Source: Myxococcus qinghaiensis
GTDB taxonomy: Bacteria > Myxococcota > Myxococcia > Myxococcales > Myxococcaceae
Reading direction: 5' to 3'
Assembly (NCBI RefSeq): GCF_024198215.1
Contig: NZ_JAKCFA010000001.1
Location: 558,001 to 622,000, forward strand
DNA: 64,000 bases
Shown here: positions 44,566 to 53,396 of the stretch, in pieces
How positions within the stretch are numbered: the first letter of the stretch is position 1
How the letters are laid out: each line of letters starts with the position of its first letter
The notes under the pieces: generated by a model
What the model was told of the DNA's origin: nothing
The model's input: only the letters and a program-made list of their open reading frames with translations
Databases searched by the model: none
Made by a program: the position numbers and the translations under genes

Positions 44566-44916
44566 TTGGACAACAAGCCCGAGGCCCCCCGAGAGAAGAA
44601 CCCCGTCGCGGAAACCTTTGAGCGCCTCTGGAGTCAGGCGCTGCTGGCGGTGAACACCGCCGAAGAGGAAGCCGCCCGAGCCGTACAGCGGGTAGCCGCC
44701 GTGGCGGGCTGGAGCCAGGACGAGGTGAAGCGTCAGGCCCAAGCCTTCTCGGACCGTCTGGCGGGGCACCGCAAGGACCTGGAGCACAACGTGGAAGACA
44801 AGGTCCGCACCGCGGTGACTCGGATGAAGCTTCCGCGTCGCGAGGAGCTCCAGGCGTTCGGTACCCGTCTGGACCGCCTGGCCGAGCGCATCCAGGCCCT
44901 GGAGCAACGTAAGTGA
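44566..44916 (+). CDS. second phasin-superfamily-like helical protein
   Basis: 116 residues. I chose TTG 44566 (DNKPEAPREKNPVAETFERL follows) because GGAG lies seven bases upstream and no ATG is suitably placed. The whole chain is helical (ETFERLWSQALLAVNTAEEEAARAVQRVAAVAGWSQDEVKRQAQAFSDRLAGHRK, then RLDRLAERIQALEQRK). The AETFERLW...ALLAVNTAEEEAARAV region resembles the phasin-like family of short polyhydroxyalkanoate-associated proteins. Its stop overlaps the next start GTGA (44913-44916), so it is coupled to the transglycosylase gene. Confidence 0.7.
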   Translation: MDNKPEAPREKNPVAETFERLWSQALLAVNTAEEEAARAVQRVAAVAGWSQDEVKRQAQAFSDRLAGHRKDLEHNVEDKVRTAVTRMKLPRREELQAFGTRLDRLAERIQALEQRK

Positions 44917-45656
44917 AGGCCCCCGCCCCCACGGGCGGGAGGTCTTTCGGTACGCGGTTCTTCGAATCTCTCCACGCCCTCAGCTCTGGCTGCTCCCGAG
45001 TCCCCCTGCTGGCGGGGGTGATGCTCGTCATGTCCGCGCGGGTGGTTCCGCTGCTGGAAGAGCGTCCGGTGCAGCCCGTCGTCCCCGAGCGGGTGGGCGC
45101 GGAGAGTGCCTCTCCCGAAGCCACCCTCATCGACGCGGTGCTGTCCCGTCGCGCGCCAGACCTGGGGCTCACCCTGAGGCGGCAGCTGGGGCAGGCCATC
45201 GCGGAGGAGGCTCGGACGGCGGGGTATGATCCGCTGCTCGTGCTGGCCCTCATCGACGTGGAGTCCGACTTCGCGGAGGAGGCCGTCTCCGAGAAGGGCG
45301 CGCGCGGGCTGATGCAGATAAAGCCCAGCACCCTCCACTTCCTGGCGGAGAAGGAAGGCCTGCGGCTGTCCCGGGAAGAGGTGACGGCCGATACCGCCCT
45401 CTGCGTCCGGCTGGGCATCCGCTACCTGCGCTCGCTCCAGGACCGCTTCGGTGGAGATTTGGAGCTGGCGCTGATGGCCTACAACGCCGGCCCCACCCGC
45501 ATCCGCAACGCCATCAAGCAGGGCGAGCTGGAGCGCTTCCGGCGCTATCCCCGGGCGGTGCGGCGCGACTTCCGCCGGTTCCGCGAGGGCCATGGCCTGG
45601 GTGGAGACTGGGCCCTGGCCCAGCGCGAGGCCCCCAGCCCCGAGCCGACGCCCTGA
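44913..45656 (+). CDS. soluble-lytic-transglycosylase-like protein
   Basis: 247 residues from GTG 44913, overlapping the previous gene's stop. A hydrophobic segment (~30-48, VPLLAGVMLVMSARVVPLL) is a signal or anchor. The SLT domain (~85-220) contains LVLALIDVESDFAEEAVSEKGARGLMQIKPST, whose Glu117 is the expected catalytic acid, and ELALMAYNAGPTRI and RYPRAVRRDFRRF. Lytic transglycosylases cleave the MurNAc-GlcNAc bond forming 1,6-anhydro ends. Translational coupling to two helical proteins is unusual for this enzyme. Confidence 0.85.
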   Translation: MKAPAPTGGRSFGTRFFESLHALSSGCSRVPLLAGVMLVMSARVVPLLEERPVQPVVPERVGAESASPEATLIDAVLSRRAPDLGLTLRRQLGQAIAEEARTAGYDPLLVLALIDVESDFAEEAVSEKGARGLMQIKPSTLHFLAEKEGLRLSREEVTADTALCVRLGIRYLRSLQDRFGGDLELALMAYNAGPTRIRNAIKQGELERFRRYPRAVRRDFRRFREGHGLGGDWALAQREAPSPEPTP

Positions 45657-45710
45657 CGCGTCGGTGAATCTCCCGGGCGCCCGGCCGCTCCAAGCACGTG
45701 CATGTGCGCC

Positions 45711-45739
45711 TTGTCCCGTTCCCCAGGGTGCGCTAAGCG
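45711..45739 (+). promoter_or_regulatory. weak promoter candidate before the secreted hypothetical
   Basis: TTGTCC (45711-45716) and TAAGCG (45734-45739) are 17 bases apart, 44 bases before the ATG at 45783. The -10 is poor. Confidence 0.25.
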
Positions 45740-45782
45740 TTGCAAGTGCCCGGGACTGTTGGAGTTTCCGAGGAGTGACTAC

Positions 45783-46514
45783 ATGAATCGCCCGTTTTCG
45801 AGCGCGGCGCTCACCGCCGCCCTGGTGGTGCTGTCGCCGCTGGGTGCCCTCGCCGGCTCCGTCTACCTCAACGGTGTGTTGATCGACGGCGTCACCAACA
45901 CGAAGTTCGAGAAGGCCACCGTCCGCATCGACGAGGCCGGCAACATCCACATCGATGCACCGGGCTACCGCGCGTCGACGACGACGGTAACGCCGCCGCC
46001 TACAGCTCCTGCGCAGGCCGCCACGACGCCCGCGGCGCCCTCCGCGGCGACTCCCGCCGTGGCCCAGGCCGCTGCCCCCCAGGCCATGGCCGTGCCGGCC
46101 TCCGGACAGGGCGCTCCCGCTGCCGCCGCCCCCGCCGTGGCCACCACTCCGGGGCGCGTCACCCAGCGCTACTGGCTGGTGACAGAGCAGACGGTGCCGG
46201 GGATGACCGAGTACGACATCGACGTGTACGTCAACTCCCGGTGGTTGCGGAAGCTGCGCGGCAACGAGGACCAGGTCGTCGTCGACGTCACCAGGCACCT
46301 GCAGCCGGGCGCCAACCAGGTGATGTTGATGGCGAAGAAGGTCGGCACGGGCTCGAGGCGCAGCGATTCGCCCAAGCACGTGTTCCGGGTCATCATCGGG
46401 GAAGGCAACGAGGGCGGTGGGAACGTGATGATCGACAACCCGCTCATCCGCTTCCAGACGACGGCGGCGGAGTCGAAGGACGTCACACAGGAGTTCACCC
46501 TCACCACGCGCTGA
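45783..46514 (+). CDS. secreted hypothetical protein with Ala/Pro-rich linker
   Basis: 243 residues from ATG 45783 (MNRPFSSAALTAALVVLSPLGALAG), with a signal peptide cleaved ~25. An N-terminal short beta motif (SVYLNGVLIDGVTNTKFEKATVRIDEAGNIHIDAPGY, ~26-65) is followed by an Ala/Pro/Thr linker (~66-125). A C-terminal beta-sandwich-like domain comes last (RYWLVTEQTVPGMTEYDIDVYVNSRWLRKLRGNEDQVVVDVTRHLQPGANQVMLMAKK). The last domain looks like a periplasmic carbohydrate/protein-binding Ig-like fold. I do not recognise the family. It leads the run toward tgl. Confidence 0.75.
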   Translation: MNRPFSSAALTAALVVLSPLGALAGSVYLNGVLIDGVTNTKFEKATVRIDEAGNIHIDAPGYRASTTTVTPPPTAPAQAATTPAAPSAATPAVAQAAAPQAMAVPASGQGAPAAAAPAVATTPGRVTQRYWLVTEQTVPGMTEYDIDVYVNSRWLRKLRGNEDQVVVDVTRHLQPGANQVMLMAKKVGTGSRRSDSPKHVFRVIIGEGNEGGGNVMIDNPLIRFQTTAAESKDVTQEFTLTTR

Positions 46515-46542
46515 CGGGGGAGGGTTCACGGAGAGACACGTC

Positions 46543-47007
46543 GTGTTCAACCTGGATGAGCGCTACCGCGGGCTTCCCGCGACGCGTGAGCAGATCCTCG
46601 CGCTGCACACCTCGCTCAACACGCCGCATGTGGCCATCCCCGGCAAGCAGGCCGGGCCGGCCCAGGCGTTCGTCGTGGGCCTCCGGGGAGGGCAGGGGGC
46701 GGCCGTCTTCGTCTACCTCTACCTCTCCGAGGCGGGGGACTGCGCCGTGTACCTGTCCGGCCGCCGCAACATGACGGCGGACGAGTACCGCGACGACGAG
46801 GGGGAGGCGCTCGCCTTCGTCGAGTCGCTCGGCTTCATGATGGATGACGCCAACTGGCGCGCGCAGCCGGCGGAGCAGCAGGACGAGATGCTCAAGACGC
46901 TGCCGGTCTTCTTCAAGGACCCCACGCTCGTGCCGGCGGTGAAGGCGCGCGCGGAGGAGAAGAAGAACGTCACCACCACCCTGGGCCGGTTCCTCGCGGC
47001 CTTCTGA
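46543..47007 (+). CDS. small hypothetical protein upstream of tgl
   Basis: 154 residues from GTG 46543 (MFNLDERYRGLPATREQILALHTS), no signal peptide or membrane helix, so probably cytoplasmic. Alternating strand/helix pattern with AVFVYLYLSEAGDCAVYLSGRRNMTADEYRDDEGEALAFVESLGFMMDDANWR. A charged C-terminal helix ends the chain (KARAEEKKNVTTTLGRFLAAF). Family not recognised. It lies 28 bases after the secreted hypothetical and 43 before tgl, so it is likely cotranscribed with them and may relate to pilus assembly; that is inferred from position only. Confidence 0.75.
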   Translation: MFNLDERYRGLPATREQILALHTSLNTPHVAIPGKQAGPAQAFVVGLRGGQGAAVFVYLYLSEAGDCAVYLSGRRNMTADEYRDDEGEALAFVESLGFMMDDANWRAQPAEQQDEMLKTLPVFFKDPTLVPAVKARAEEKKNVTTTLGRFLAAF

Positions 47008-47050
47008 ATCCCTGCCTCCCACTCCCTTTCCGTCGTCGAGAACCGCTCCC

Positions 47051-47812
47051 ATGCTCCGCCTCGTCTCAGCAACCTGCTCCCTCGCGCTCGTGCTCGCGCT
47101 CTCCGGCTGCGTCCATACCCCCACGGAGAAGGAGCGCCGCAGCGCGGAGATCCACTACGACCTGGCGCTCCAGGCCCAGCAGCAGGGGCACGTCCAGGAC
47201 GCGCTGCGCGAGCTGCAGGTGTCCCTGGAGAACGACCCGGACTACCCGGAGGCCCACAACGCCATGGGCATCCTGCTGCACCTGGTCTTCAGCCGGCCCG
47301 CCGAGGCGGTGAAGCACTACGAGCACGCGCTGAAGGTGCGGCCCGGCTTCTCCGAGGCGCGCACCAACCTGGCCAACGTGCACCTGGACCAGTCCCGCTA
47401 CGACGAGGCCATCAAGCTCTACGAGCAGGTCCTCAACGACATGCTCTACCTGACGCCCTACATCGCCCAGGCCAACATGGGCTGGGCGCTCTACAAGAAG
47501 GGCGACACGACGCGCGGGGTGAGCAGCCTCAAGGCGTCCGTGACGACCAACCCCGGCTTCTGCCTGGGCTACCGCAACCTGGGCATCATCTACGACGAGA
47601 CGGGCAAGCTGGATGAGTCGTGCCGCCAGTTCTCCCGCTTCCGTGAGAGCTGCCCGGAAGCGGCCGAGGCGCACATGCGCGAAGGCGTCTGTCTGGCGAA
47701 GCTGGGGCAGGCGGATGCGGCCAAGCAGGCCTTCCAGTTCTGCGAGGCCAAGGCCAAGGCGGGCGAGCAGGAGATGAAGGACGACTGCCGAAGGCTGCTC
47801 GAAAAGCTCTAG
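47051..47812 (+). CDS. tgl: type IV pilus assembly lipoprotein Tgl (TPR)
   Basis: 253 residues, matching the ~252-residue Tgl of Myxococcus xanthus. A signal peptide ends in lipobox LALSGC with lipidated Cys20. The mature part is a run of about six TPR-like helix pairs (EIHYDLALQAQQQGHVQDALRELQVSLENDPDYPEAHNAMGILL, PAEAVKHYEHALKVRPGFSEARTNLANVHLD, IKLYEQVLNDMLYLTPYIAQANMGWALYKKGD). Tgl is an outer-membrane lipoprotein needed to assemble the PilQ secretin and hence S-motility; it is a PilF/PilW homologue and can be transferred between cells. Assigned from length, lipobox, TPR pattern and the CglB-bearing context. Confidence 0.85.
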   Translation: MLRLVSATCSLALVLALSGCVHTPTEKERRSAEIHYDLALQAQQQGHVQDALRELQVSLENDPDYPEAHNAMGILLHLVFSRPAEAVKHYEHALKVRPGFSEARTNLANVHLDQSRYDEAIKLYEQVLNDMLYLTPYIAQANMGWALYKKGDTTRGVSSLKASVTTNPGFCLGYRNLGIIYDETGKLDESCRQFSRFRESCPEAAEAHMREGVCLAKLGQADAAKQAFQFCEAKAKAGEQEMKDDCRRLLEKL

Positions 47813-47831
47813 TCTGCTATCTGGGCGTATC

Positions 47832-48218
47832 GTGGACCACGTCGACTTCGGCAAGTACCTGAGCCAGCAGCGCGACCTCCGGGGCATGTCCCTGGAGGAC
47901 GTCGCGCGGGAGACCAAGATTCCCCCGACGCTCATCGCCGCCCTGGAAGCGGGCCAGGTGGAGCGGCTGCCTTCGCGCATCTTCGTGGTGAACTACATCA
48001 AGGCGTACGCGCAGGTCATCGGCCTGTCTCCGGAAGAGGCCGTGCTGCGCTACGAAGAGGTGGACCGCTCGGTGCCATCTCCGTCCCCCGCCCAGCTGGA
48101 GAAGGAGCGACGCAAGCGCGCCTACGTGGGGCTGTCCGTCCTCCTGGTGGCCCTGGCGCTGGGCGTCTACCTGTTCCTCGTGCTGAGCGGGAAGCTTCCT
48201 TCTCCGCTCGCGCGTTGA
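47832..48218 (+). CDS. HTH-domain membrane protein (RodZ-like, short)
   Basis: 128 residues from GTG 47832 (MDHVDFGKYLSQQRDLRGMSLEDVARETKIPPTLIAALEAG). The HTH_25-type N-terminal domain (~5-75) with VERLPSRIFVVNYIKAYAQVIGLSPEE is typical of RodZ-like proteins. A linker and one membrane segment (~105-123, AYVGLSVLLVALALGVYLFLVL) follow. Unlike full RodZ there is no periplasmic domain. The function, whether morphogenesis or membrane-bound regulation, is not determined. The end overlaps the earliest possible recO start by four bases. Confidence 0.82.
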   Translation: MDHVDFGKYLSQQRDLRGMSLEDVARETKIPPTLIAALEAGQVERLPSRIFVVNYIKAYAQVIGLSPEEAVLRYEEVDRSVPSPSPAQLEKERRKRAYVGLSVLLVALALGVYLFLVLSGKLPSPLAR

Positions 48219-48226
48219 ATGACGTC

Positions 48227-48961
48227 ATGGAGCGCTACGACGACGATGCGCTCGTGCTGTCCACCATGGACTACGGCGAGGCGGACCGACTCGTCACGCT
48301 GCTGACGCGCGAGCATGGGAAGCTGACGGCCTTCGCCTCGGGCGCTCGCAAGAGCAAGCGACGCTTCGCCGGCGCGCTGGAGCCGTTCATGCGGCTGCGC
48401 GTCCACATCGTCGAGACTCGGGGCTCCACGGTGCGGCTGGACTCCACGGACATCGTCGCCGGCTACTACGCCGCGCGAGAGGACCTGTCGCTCATCGCCC
48501 GCGCGCTGTACGCCGTGGAGCTGTGCCGGGAGCTGACCCGAGACCACGAGCCGCAGCCGGAGCTCTTCTTCCTGCTCGAGGGCTACCTGCGCCGCCTGGA
48601 CGCGAAGGAGGCGGGCCCCACGTCGCTGCTGGCCTTCGAGCTGTCGGCCCTGGCCCACGCGGGACTGATGCCTCGCTTCGACTCGTGCTCGCTGTGCGGA
48701 AAGGAGCCGGGTGAGCGTCCCCGGTTCGACCAGGCCCACGGAGGCGCTGTCTGCGAGCCGTGCAGCCTGCGCGCCCGCGAAGCCGTCCCCATTCCCGCGG
48801 AGCTGCTCTCCGGACTGCGAGCGCTCCAGGAGGGCGAGCGCACGCCACTGCCCGCGGACCTGCGCGCCCGGGCTCGGAGTCTGCTCAACGTCTTCATCTC
48901 GCACCACCTGGGGCGACGTCTCAAGAGCGTGGACTTCATGGCCCAGGTGGGCCTGGACTGA
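48227..48961 (+). CDS. recO: DNA repair protein RecO
   Basis: 244 residues from ATG 48227 (MERYDDDALVLSTMDYGEADRLVTLLTREHGKLTAFA); a TTG at 48215 would add four residues and overlap the previous gene. The OB-fold N-domain and the helical C-domain with zinc cysteines SCSLCGKEP and CEPCS are present, ending RRLKSVDFMAQVGL. RecO helps RecR displace SSB so RecA can load on gaps. Standard length. Confidence 0.94.
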   Translation: MERYDDDALVLSTMDYGEADRLVTLLTREHGKLTAFASGARKSKRRFAGALEPFMRLRVHIVETRGSTVRLDSTDIVAGYYAAREDLSLIARALYAVELCRELTRDHEPQPELFFLLEGYLRRLDAKEAGPTSLLAFELSALAHAGLMPRFDSCSLCGKEPGERPRFDQAHGGAVCEPCSLRAREAVPIPAELLSGLRALQEGERTPLPADLRARARSLLNVFISHHLGRRLKSVDFMAQVGLD

Positions 48962-49001
48962 CGGCAAGGGCGCGCGGTTGGCGCCACACGGGGGAGGAAC
49001 C

Positions 49002-50006
49002 ATGAGCGAGGGACAGGAGTCGCCGCTGGACGTGGTGTGCTTCGGTGAGACGCTGGTGGACTTCCTTCCCTCCGAACAGGGCAAGCGCGTGCGTGAGGTC
49101 GCCGCGTGGCATCCCTGTCCCGGAGGCTCGCCGGCCAACGTCGCCGTGGGCGTGGCCCGGCTGGGACTGCGGCCCGCCATGCTCGGTGTCGTGGGCTCGG
49201 ACGAGTTCGGCCACTTCCTGCGCGAGCGACTCGCCCAGGAGGGCGTGAATGTCAGCCACCTGCGCCAGACGCCGGAGGCTCGCACCGGGCTGGTGTTCAT
49301 CTCCCTGGATGCGAAGGGGGAGCGCAGCTTCACCTTCTTCCGCACGCGCTCCGCGGAGTTCCTCCTGGGCGAGGCCGACGTGGACGCGGACTTCCTGCTC
49401 CAGGCCAAGGCCGTGCACTGCGGCTCCAACTCCCTGCAGCGCGACGAGGCCCGCGCGGCCACGGTGCGGATGCTCGGGCTGGCGCGCGACGCGGACCGCA
49501 TCGTGAGCTGTGACCCCAACTTGCGCCTGCACGCGTGGGAGGACCCGGAGCAGCTCAAGGGACTGCTCGCGCGGATGCTGCCCCTGTGCACCGTGGTGAA
49601 GCTGTCCGAGGAAGAGATTGGCTTCGTCACCGGCACGGAGTCTGCCGAGGAGGCCCTGATGCGGCTGTCGGCGCTCGGCGTGCGGCTGCCCGTGGTGACG
49701 CTGGGCGAGCGGGGCGCGCTGTTCCTGTGGCGAGGAGAGCGGGTTCACGTCCCCGCGCCACAGGCTCACGTCGTGGACACCACGGGGGCGGGGGATGGCT
49801 TCGTCGCGGCGCTGCTCCACGGCCTCGTGCGGTGGTACGGCGGCGCCCGCGCCCTGGAGTCCGCCACGCGCGAGGAGCTGGTGGCGCTGACGACCTTCGC
49901 TTGCGCTGTCGCTGCCCGCGTCGTCGAGAAGTCAGGCGCGGTGGAGGGGCTGCCTCGCGCTGAAGAACTCTCCGCGGTGTGGCCCACGCGCCCCGCCGCG
50001 CGTTGA
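49002..50006 (+). CDS. PfkB-family carbohydrate kinase (fructokinase-like)
   Basis: 334 residues from ATG 49002 (MSEGQESPLDVVCFGETLVDFLP), with GGGGAGG upstream. Typical ribokinase/fructokinase motifs are FGETLVDF, CPGGSPANVAVGVARLG, LRQTPEARTGLVFIS and DTTGAGDGFVAALLHG, whose Asp in GAGD is the catalytic base. Fructokinase is the closest fit by motif order; a nearby regulator or transporter for sugars is absent, so specificity is uncertain. Confidence 0.9.
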   Translation: MSEGQESPLDVVCFGETLVDFLPSEQGKRVREVAAWHPCPGGSPANVAVGVARLGLRPAMLGVVGSDEFGHFLRERLAQEGVNVSHLRQTPEARTGLVFISLDAKGERSFTFFRTRSAEFLLGEADVDADFLLQAKAVHCGSNSLQRDEARAATVRMLGLARDADRIVSCDPNLRLHAWEDPEQLKGLLARMLPLCTVVKLSEEEIGFVTGTESAEEALMRLSALGVRLPVVTLGERGALFLWRGERVHVPAPQAHVVDTTGAGDGFVAALLHGLVRWYGGARALESATREELVALTTFACAVAARVVEKSGAVEGLPRAEELSAVWPTRPAAR

Positions 50007-50031
50007 GGCGTCGCCGGGGAGGAGCCGCGGC

Positions 50032-51399
50032 CTACTGGGGCGTGATTCGCGTCACGAAGCTGTCCGTCGAGGACGTCCCCTTCACCGGACCCGAGCCGAA
50101 GTCGAGGGTGCCCACGAGCCGTCCCCACAGGACGACATCGCGCAGGCCGGCGCTCGCGACGCGCAGCGCGGACTGGCTTCGCACGTCACCGAAGGCACGT
50201 CCCCAGCGCGTCACGCCGTCGCGGTCCAGCTTCGCCACGAAGATGTCATCACCGCCCGCACTCGTCAGTCGGCCTTCGCCGAAGTCGATGGACGCACTGA
50301 ACGCGCCCGTCACCACCGGGTTCCCCTCGAAGTCGACGTCCACGTCATAGCCCCAGTCGAAGCCCGGGCCCCCGAAGCTCCGGCTCCAGCGGTGCTGGCC
50401 CGCGCCATCCAGCGAGGTGACGAACACGTCGCCATCACCGCTGGAGAGGGGACCGCCGCCATGGTCCACCGTGCCGATGAACGCGCCTGTCCCCACGACG
50501 TTGCCAGTCGGGTCCGCGGCCAGCCTCCAGAACGTCTGCGTCCGCAGCGCGCCGAAGCCCTTCGCCCAGAGGGGCGCGCCGTGGGCGTCCAGCTTCAGCA
50601 CGTACACGTTGAAGCCAGGCTCGGAGAGCCAGGGCACGCCGTCGAATGACAGCGTGTTCAGGTAGCCGCTGCTGATGAACAGGTTGTCTTCAGCGTCCAC
50701 CGCCAGCGAGGCAAGGGTGCTCTCGGGGCCGGCTTCGTAGTGGGTGTTCCACACCAGCGCACCCGTACGTCCCGCGAGCCGCACGACGAACTGATTCAAC
50801 GGGCCCTTCGTTGGAATCGGCCCGTCGCCGTAGTCGATGGCGCCGTCGAAGTAGCCGCTCACGAGCACGTCTCCATCCGACGCGACGGCGAGCGTGCCCG
50901 TCTGCTGCTGTCCTCCATCGCCGAAGCAGCGGCTCCAGACATGCCCACCGGAGGCGTCCAGCTTCGCCACGAAGGCGCGCGGAAAGCCGGGCTCGCCACG
51001 GCAGGGCAGGGGACCTCCGCCAAAGTCGAGCAGGCCCCAATAGTCACCGGTGATGACCACGTTGCCCACGTTGTCGACGGCGATGCCCGTGGCCTGTTGG
51101 TAGTTCTCGTCTCCGAAGCGCTGGCTCCAGAGCAGCTGCCCTCGTGGGTCGAACCTCGCCACGACGATGTCCGAGCGCGAGGTGCCGACAATCGCGGCCT
51201 GTCCGTCCGGTTGAACCGCCAGGTCTCCAAACCCGTCGACCCCGCCGTACGTGGCGGTCCAGTCGCGACGCGGGGTCTCCAGCGCCCGAGGTTGCTCGCG
51301 CGACTCCGCCGTCGCCACCTCCGCCTCGGTGCTGACGCCGCAGGCCGCCACCAGGACCGATAACCACATGGAGGATGAAAGCCTGAAATTCGAGTTCAT
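50032..51399 (-). CDS. beta-propeller (SBBP-type) lipoprotein
   Basis: 455 residues. Lipobox VAACG predicts lipidation at Cys20 (MNSNFRLSSSMWLSVLVAAC). The mature protein has repeated units of the form W.R.FG...Q....ADD.GNVVITG.F.G..DFGGGPL, e.g. IAVDNVGNVVITGDYWGLLDFGGGPL, LAVASDGDVLVSGYFDGAIDYGDGPI and VDVDFEGNPVVTGAFSASIDFGEG, giving about seven blades. This is the SBBP/beta-propeller class common in myxobacteria. No enzyme motif; surface binding or adhesion is possible. It is divergent from the OPT gene. Confidence 0.83.
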   Translation of the reverse strand: MNSNFRLSSSMWLSVLVAACGVSTEAEVATAESREQPRALETPRRDWTATYGGVDGFGDLAVQPDGQAAIVGTSRSDIVVARFDPRGQLLWSQRFGDENYQQATGIAVDNVGNVVITGDYWGLLDFGGGPLPCRGEPGFPRAFVAKLDASGGHVWSRCFGDGGQQQTGTLAVASDGDVLVSGYFDGAIDYGDGPIPTKGPLNQFVVRLAGRTGALVWNTHYEAGPESTLASLAVDAEDNLFISSGYLNTLSFDGVPWLSEPGFNVYVLKLDAHGAPLWAKGFGALRTQTFWRLAADPTGNVVGTGAFIGTVDHGGGPLSSGDGDVFVTSLDGAGQHRWSRSFGGPGFDWGYDVDVDFEGNPVVTGAFSASIDFGEGRLTSAGGDDIFVAKLDRDGVTRWGRAFGDVRSQSALRVASAGLRDVVLWGRLVGTLDFGSGPVKGTSSTDSFVTRITPQ

Positions 51400-51509
51400 G
51401 CAGACAGGCTAGGAAGGCTGATCCGCTCGATGCAAGGCGTACCCGCCCCTCGTGAGGCGGGGTGAGGGGCTCGTGCTGGAGGGGGCCGGGATGAAAAGAT
51501 GAGTCGCCC

Positions 51510-53381
51510 ATGGCCTTGCCCTCACCGCATGACCTGCCCGACGAGGAGGTGTCGCCGCTGGCGCCGTCCGCGGCGTCCCTGTCGCTGTTGAGCATCCCGG
51601 GAGACACCCCCGAGGCCACGGACACCTACTGGTGGACCCACGTCTACCAGGGGGACCGGCTGCCGCAGCTCACGCTCCGCTCCGTGCTGCTGGGCGCGGG
51701 CATCGGCATCATCACCTGCGCCACCAATCTCTACATGGGCCTCAAGACGGGGATCGCCTTCGGGGTCGCCGTCACCGCGGCGTTGCTCGCCCATACCTCG
51801 CATGGACTCCTGCGTCGGCTCACGCCGGGACTCGCCGGCGCGCCCCTGTCTCCGCTGGAGACCTGCAATGCACAGACAGTCGCCTCGGCGGCGGGTTATG
51901 CCACGGGCGGCGCGCTCGTCTCCGTGCAAGGGGCCTGGCTGATTGTCACCGGCCAGCATCCCTCCGGACCGACGCTCCTCGCGTGGACGTTCTTCCTCTC
52001 CGCGCTCGGGGTCCTCTTCGCGGTTCCCTTCAAGCGACAGCTCGTGGACCACGAGCAACTTCCCTTCGCCTCCGGCACCGCCGCCGCCACCACCATTCGC
52101 ACGCTGCACTCGAAAGGGGCTGAAGCCGCGCCTCGGGTTCGGCTGCTGGGATTGGGCAGTCTGGTGTCGGGGCTCATTACCGCCGCGCGTGAGGGGTGGG
52201 GGCGGCTTCCCCCTTCGATTTCCTTCCCGGGCTCGTGGGGGGGCTTGCCCCTGGAGCGGCTGGGCTTCGGCCTGGACATGAGCCTGTTGTCCGTGGGCGC
52301 GGGGGCGCTGCTCGGGCCGCGCATCACGACGTCGCTGATGCTGGGCGCGCTCATCATCCACGGGCTCGTGGCTCCTCGCGTGTTCAGCTCCGGGCTCGTC
52401 GCCGTGGAGAAGGGCAACTTCTTCGAGTGGAGTCTGTGGCCCGGCGCGGCCATGCTCGTCACCGCATCGTTGCTCCAGTTCCTGCTCGAGGCTCGCATCC
52501 TGCGGCGCGCCTGGCAGGGGATATTCTCCCGTCAGGACTCGCCGCCGCATCCCGTGGACGCCGTGCAGGTGCCGCGCGCCTGGCTCCTCGCGGGCCTCGT
52601 CGTGGTGGTGCCGGCGACCCTGGCCGTCGCGAATCGCGGCTTCGGCGTTCCTCTCGCGCACGCGGCGCTCGCCATCGCGATGTCCTTCGTCCTGTGTCTC
52701 ATCTCGTGTCGTGTCACGGGTGAGACGGACGCAACTCCCGTGGGCGCCCTCAGCCAGGTGACGCAAATCACCTATGGCGTCCTGCTGCCGCACCAGGTGA
52801 ATGCCAACCTCGCCACCGCGGGCATCACCGTCAACTCGGCCTCGTCGTCCGCGGACCTCCTCACGGACTTGAAGACGGGTCACCTGCTGGGTGCGAATCC
52901 CCGCCGCCTCTTCCTCGCGCAGTTGATTGGCTCGGGTGTGGGGGCGCTCGCGGTGGTGCCGCTGTTCTTCCTGCTCGTGCCGGACCGCGAGGCCCTGGGC
53001 GGCGAGCGCCTCCCCGCACCCGCGGCCTTCGTCACCGCGAGCGTCGCGCGCGTCTTGTCGTCGGGGCTGGGCACGCTGGCACCCGCGACTCGCGCCGCCG
53101 TGGGTTGGGCCGCGCTCGCCGCCGTCGTCCTGGTCCTCGCGGAGCGGCTGCTCCCTCCTCGCGCGCGGCGGTGGGTGCCCTCGCCGCTGGGCATGGGGCT
53201 GGCGTGCCTGCTTGCACCCTCCACCTCGCTGAGTCTGTTTCTCGGCGGGCTCGTGGCCACGCTGGTGGGATACGTGAAATCCACGACGGCGGAGGGCCGC
53301 ATGGTGACGTTGGCCGCGGGAGTCATCGCGGGCGAAGGACTGGTGGGCGTCGGCATCGTCCTGGTTCAAGCGCTCTGGTAG
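51510..53381 (+). CDS. OPT-family oligopeptide/metal-chelate transporter
   Basis: 623 residues with about 14-16 membrane segments. OPT features: LTLRSVLLGAGIGIITCATNLYMGLKTGI at the first helix, the NPG-less repeat QLPFASGTAAATTIRTLHSKG, VNANLATAGITVNSASSSADLLTDLKTGHLLGANPRRLFLAQLIG, and the last helices with ALVATLVGYVKSTTAEGRMVTLAAGVIAGEGLVG. Prokaryotic OPT members move peptides or siderophore-type chelates across the inner membrane with protons. The substrate is not predictable. It ends 15 bases before the large kinase gene, so the two may be one transcript. Confidence 0.85.
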   Translation: MALPSPHDLPDEEVSPLAPSAASLSLLSIPGDTPEATDTYWWTHVYQGDRLPQLTLRSVLLGAGIGIITCATNLYMGLKTGIAFGVAVTAALLAHTSHGLLRRLTPGLAGAPLSPLETCNAQTVASAAGYATGGALVSVQGAWLIVTGQHPSGPTLLAWTFFLSALGVLFAVPFKRQLVDHEQLPFASGTAAATTIRTLHSKGAEAAPRVRLLGLGSLVSGLITAAREGWGRLPPSISFPGSWGGLPLERLGFGLDMSLLSVGAGALLGPRITTSLMLGALIIHGLVAPRVFSSGLVAVEKGNFFEWSLWPGAAMLVTASLLQFLLEARILRRAWQGIFSRQDSPPHPVDAVQVPRAWLLAGLVVVVPATLAVANRGFGVPLAHAALAIAMSFVLCLISCRVTGETDATPVGALSQVTQITYGVLLPHQVNANLATAGITVNSASSSADLLTDLKTGHLLGANPRRLFLAQLIGSGVGALAVVPLFFLLVPDREALGGERLPAPAAFVTASVARVLSSGLGTLAPATRAAVGWAALAAVVLVLAERLLPPRARRWVPSPLGMGLACLLAPSTSLSLFLGGLVATLVGYVKSTTAEGRMVTLAAGVIAGEGLVGVGIVLVQALW

Positions 53382-53396
53382 CGTCACGTCCCACCG

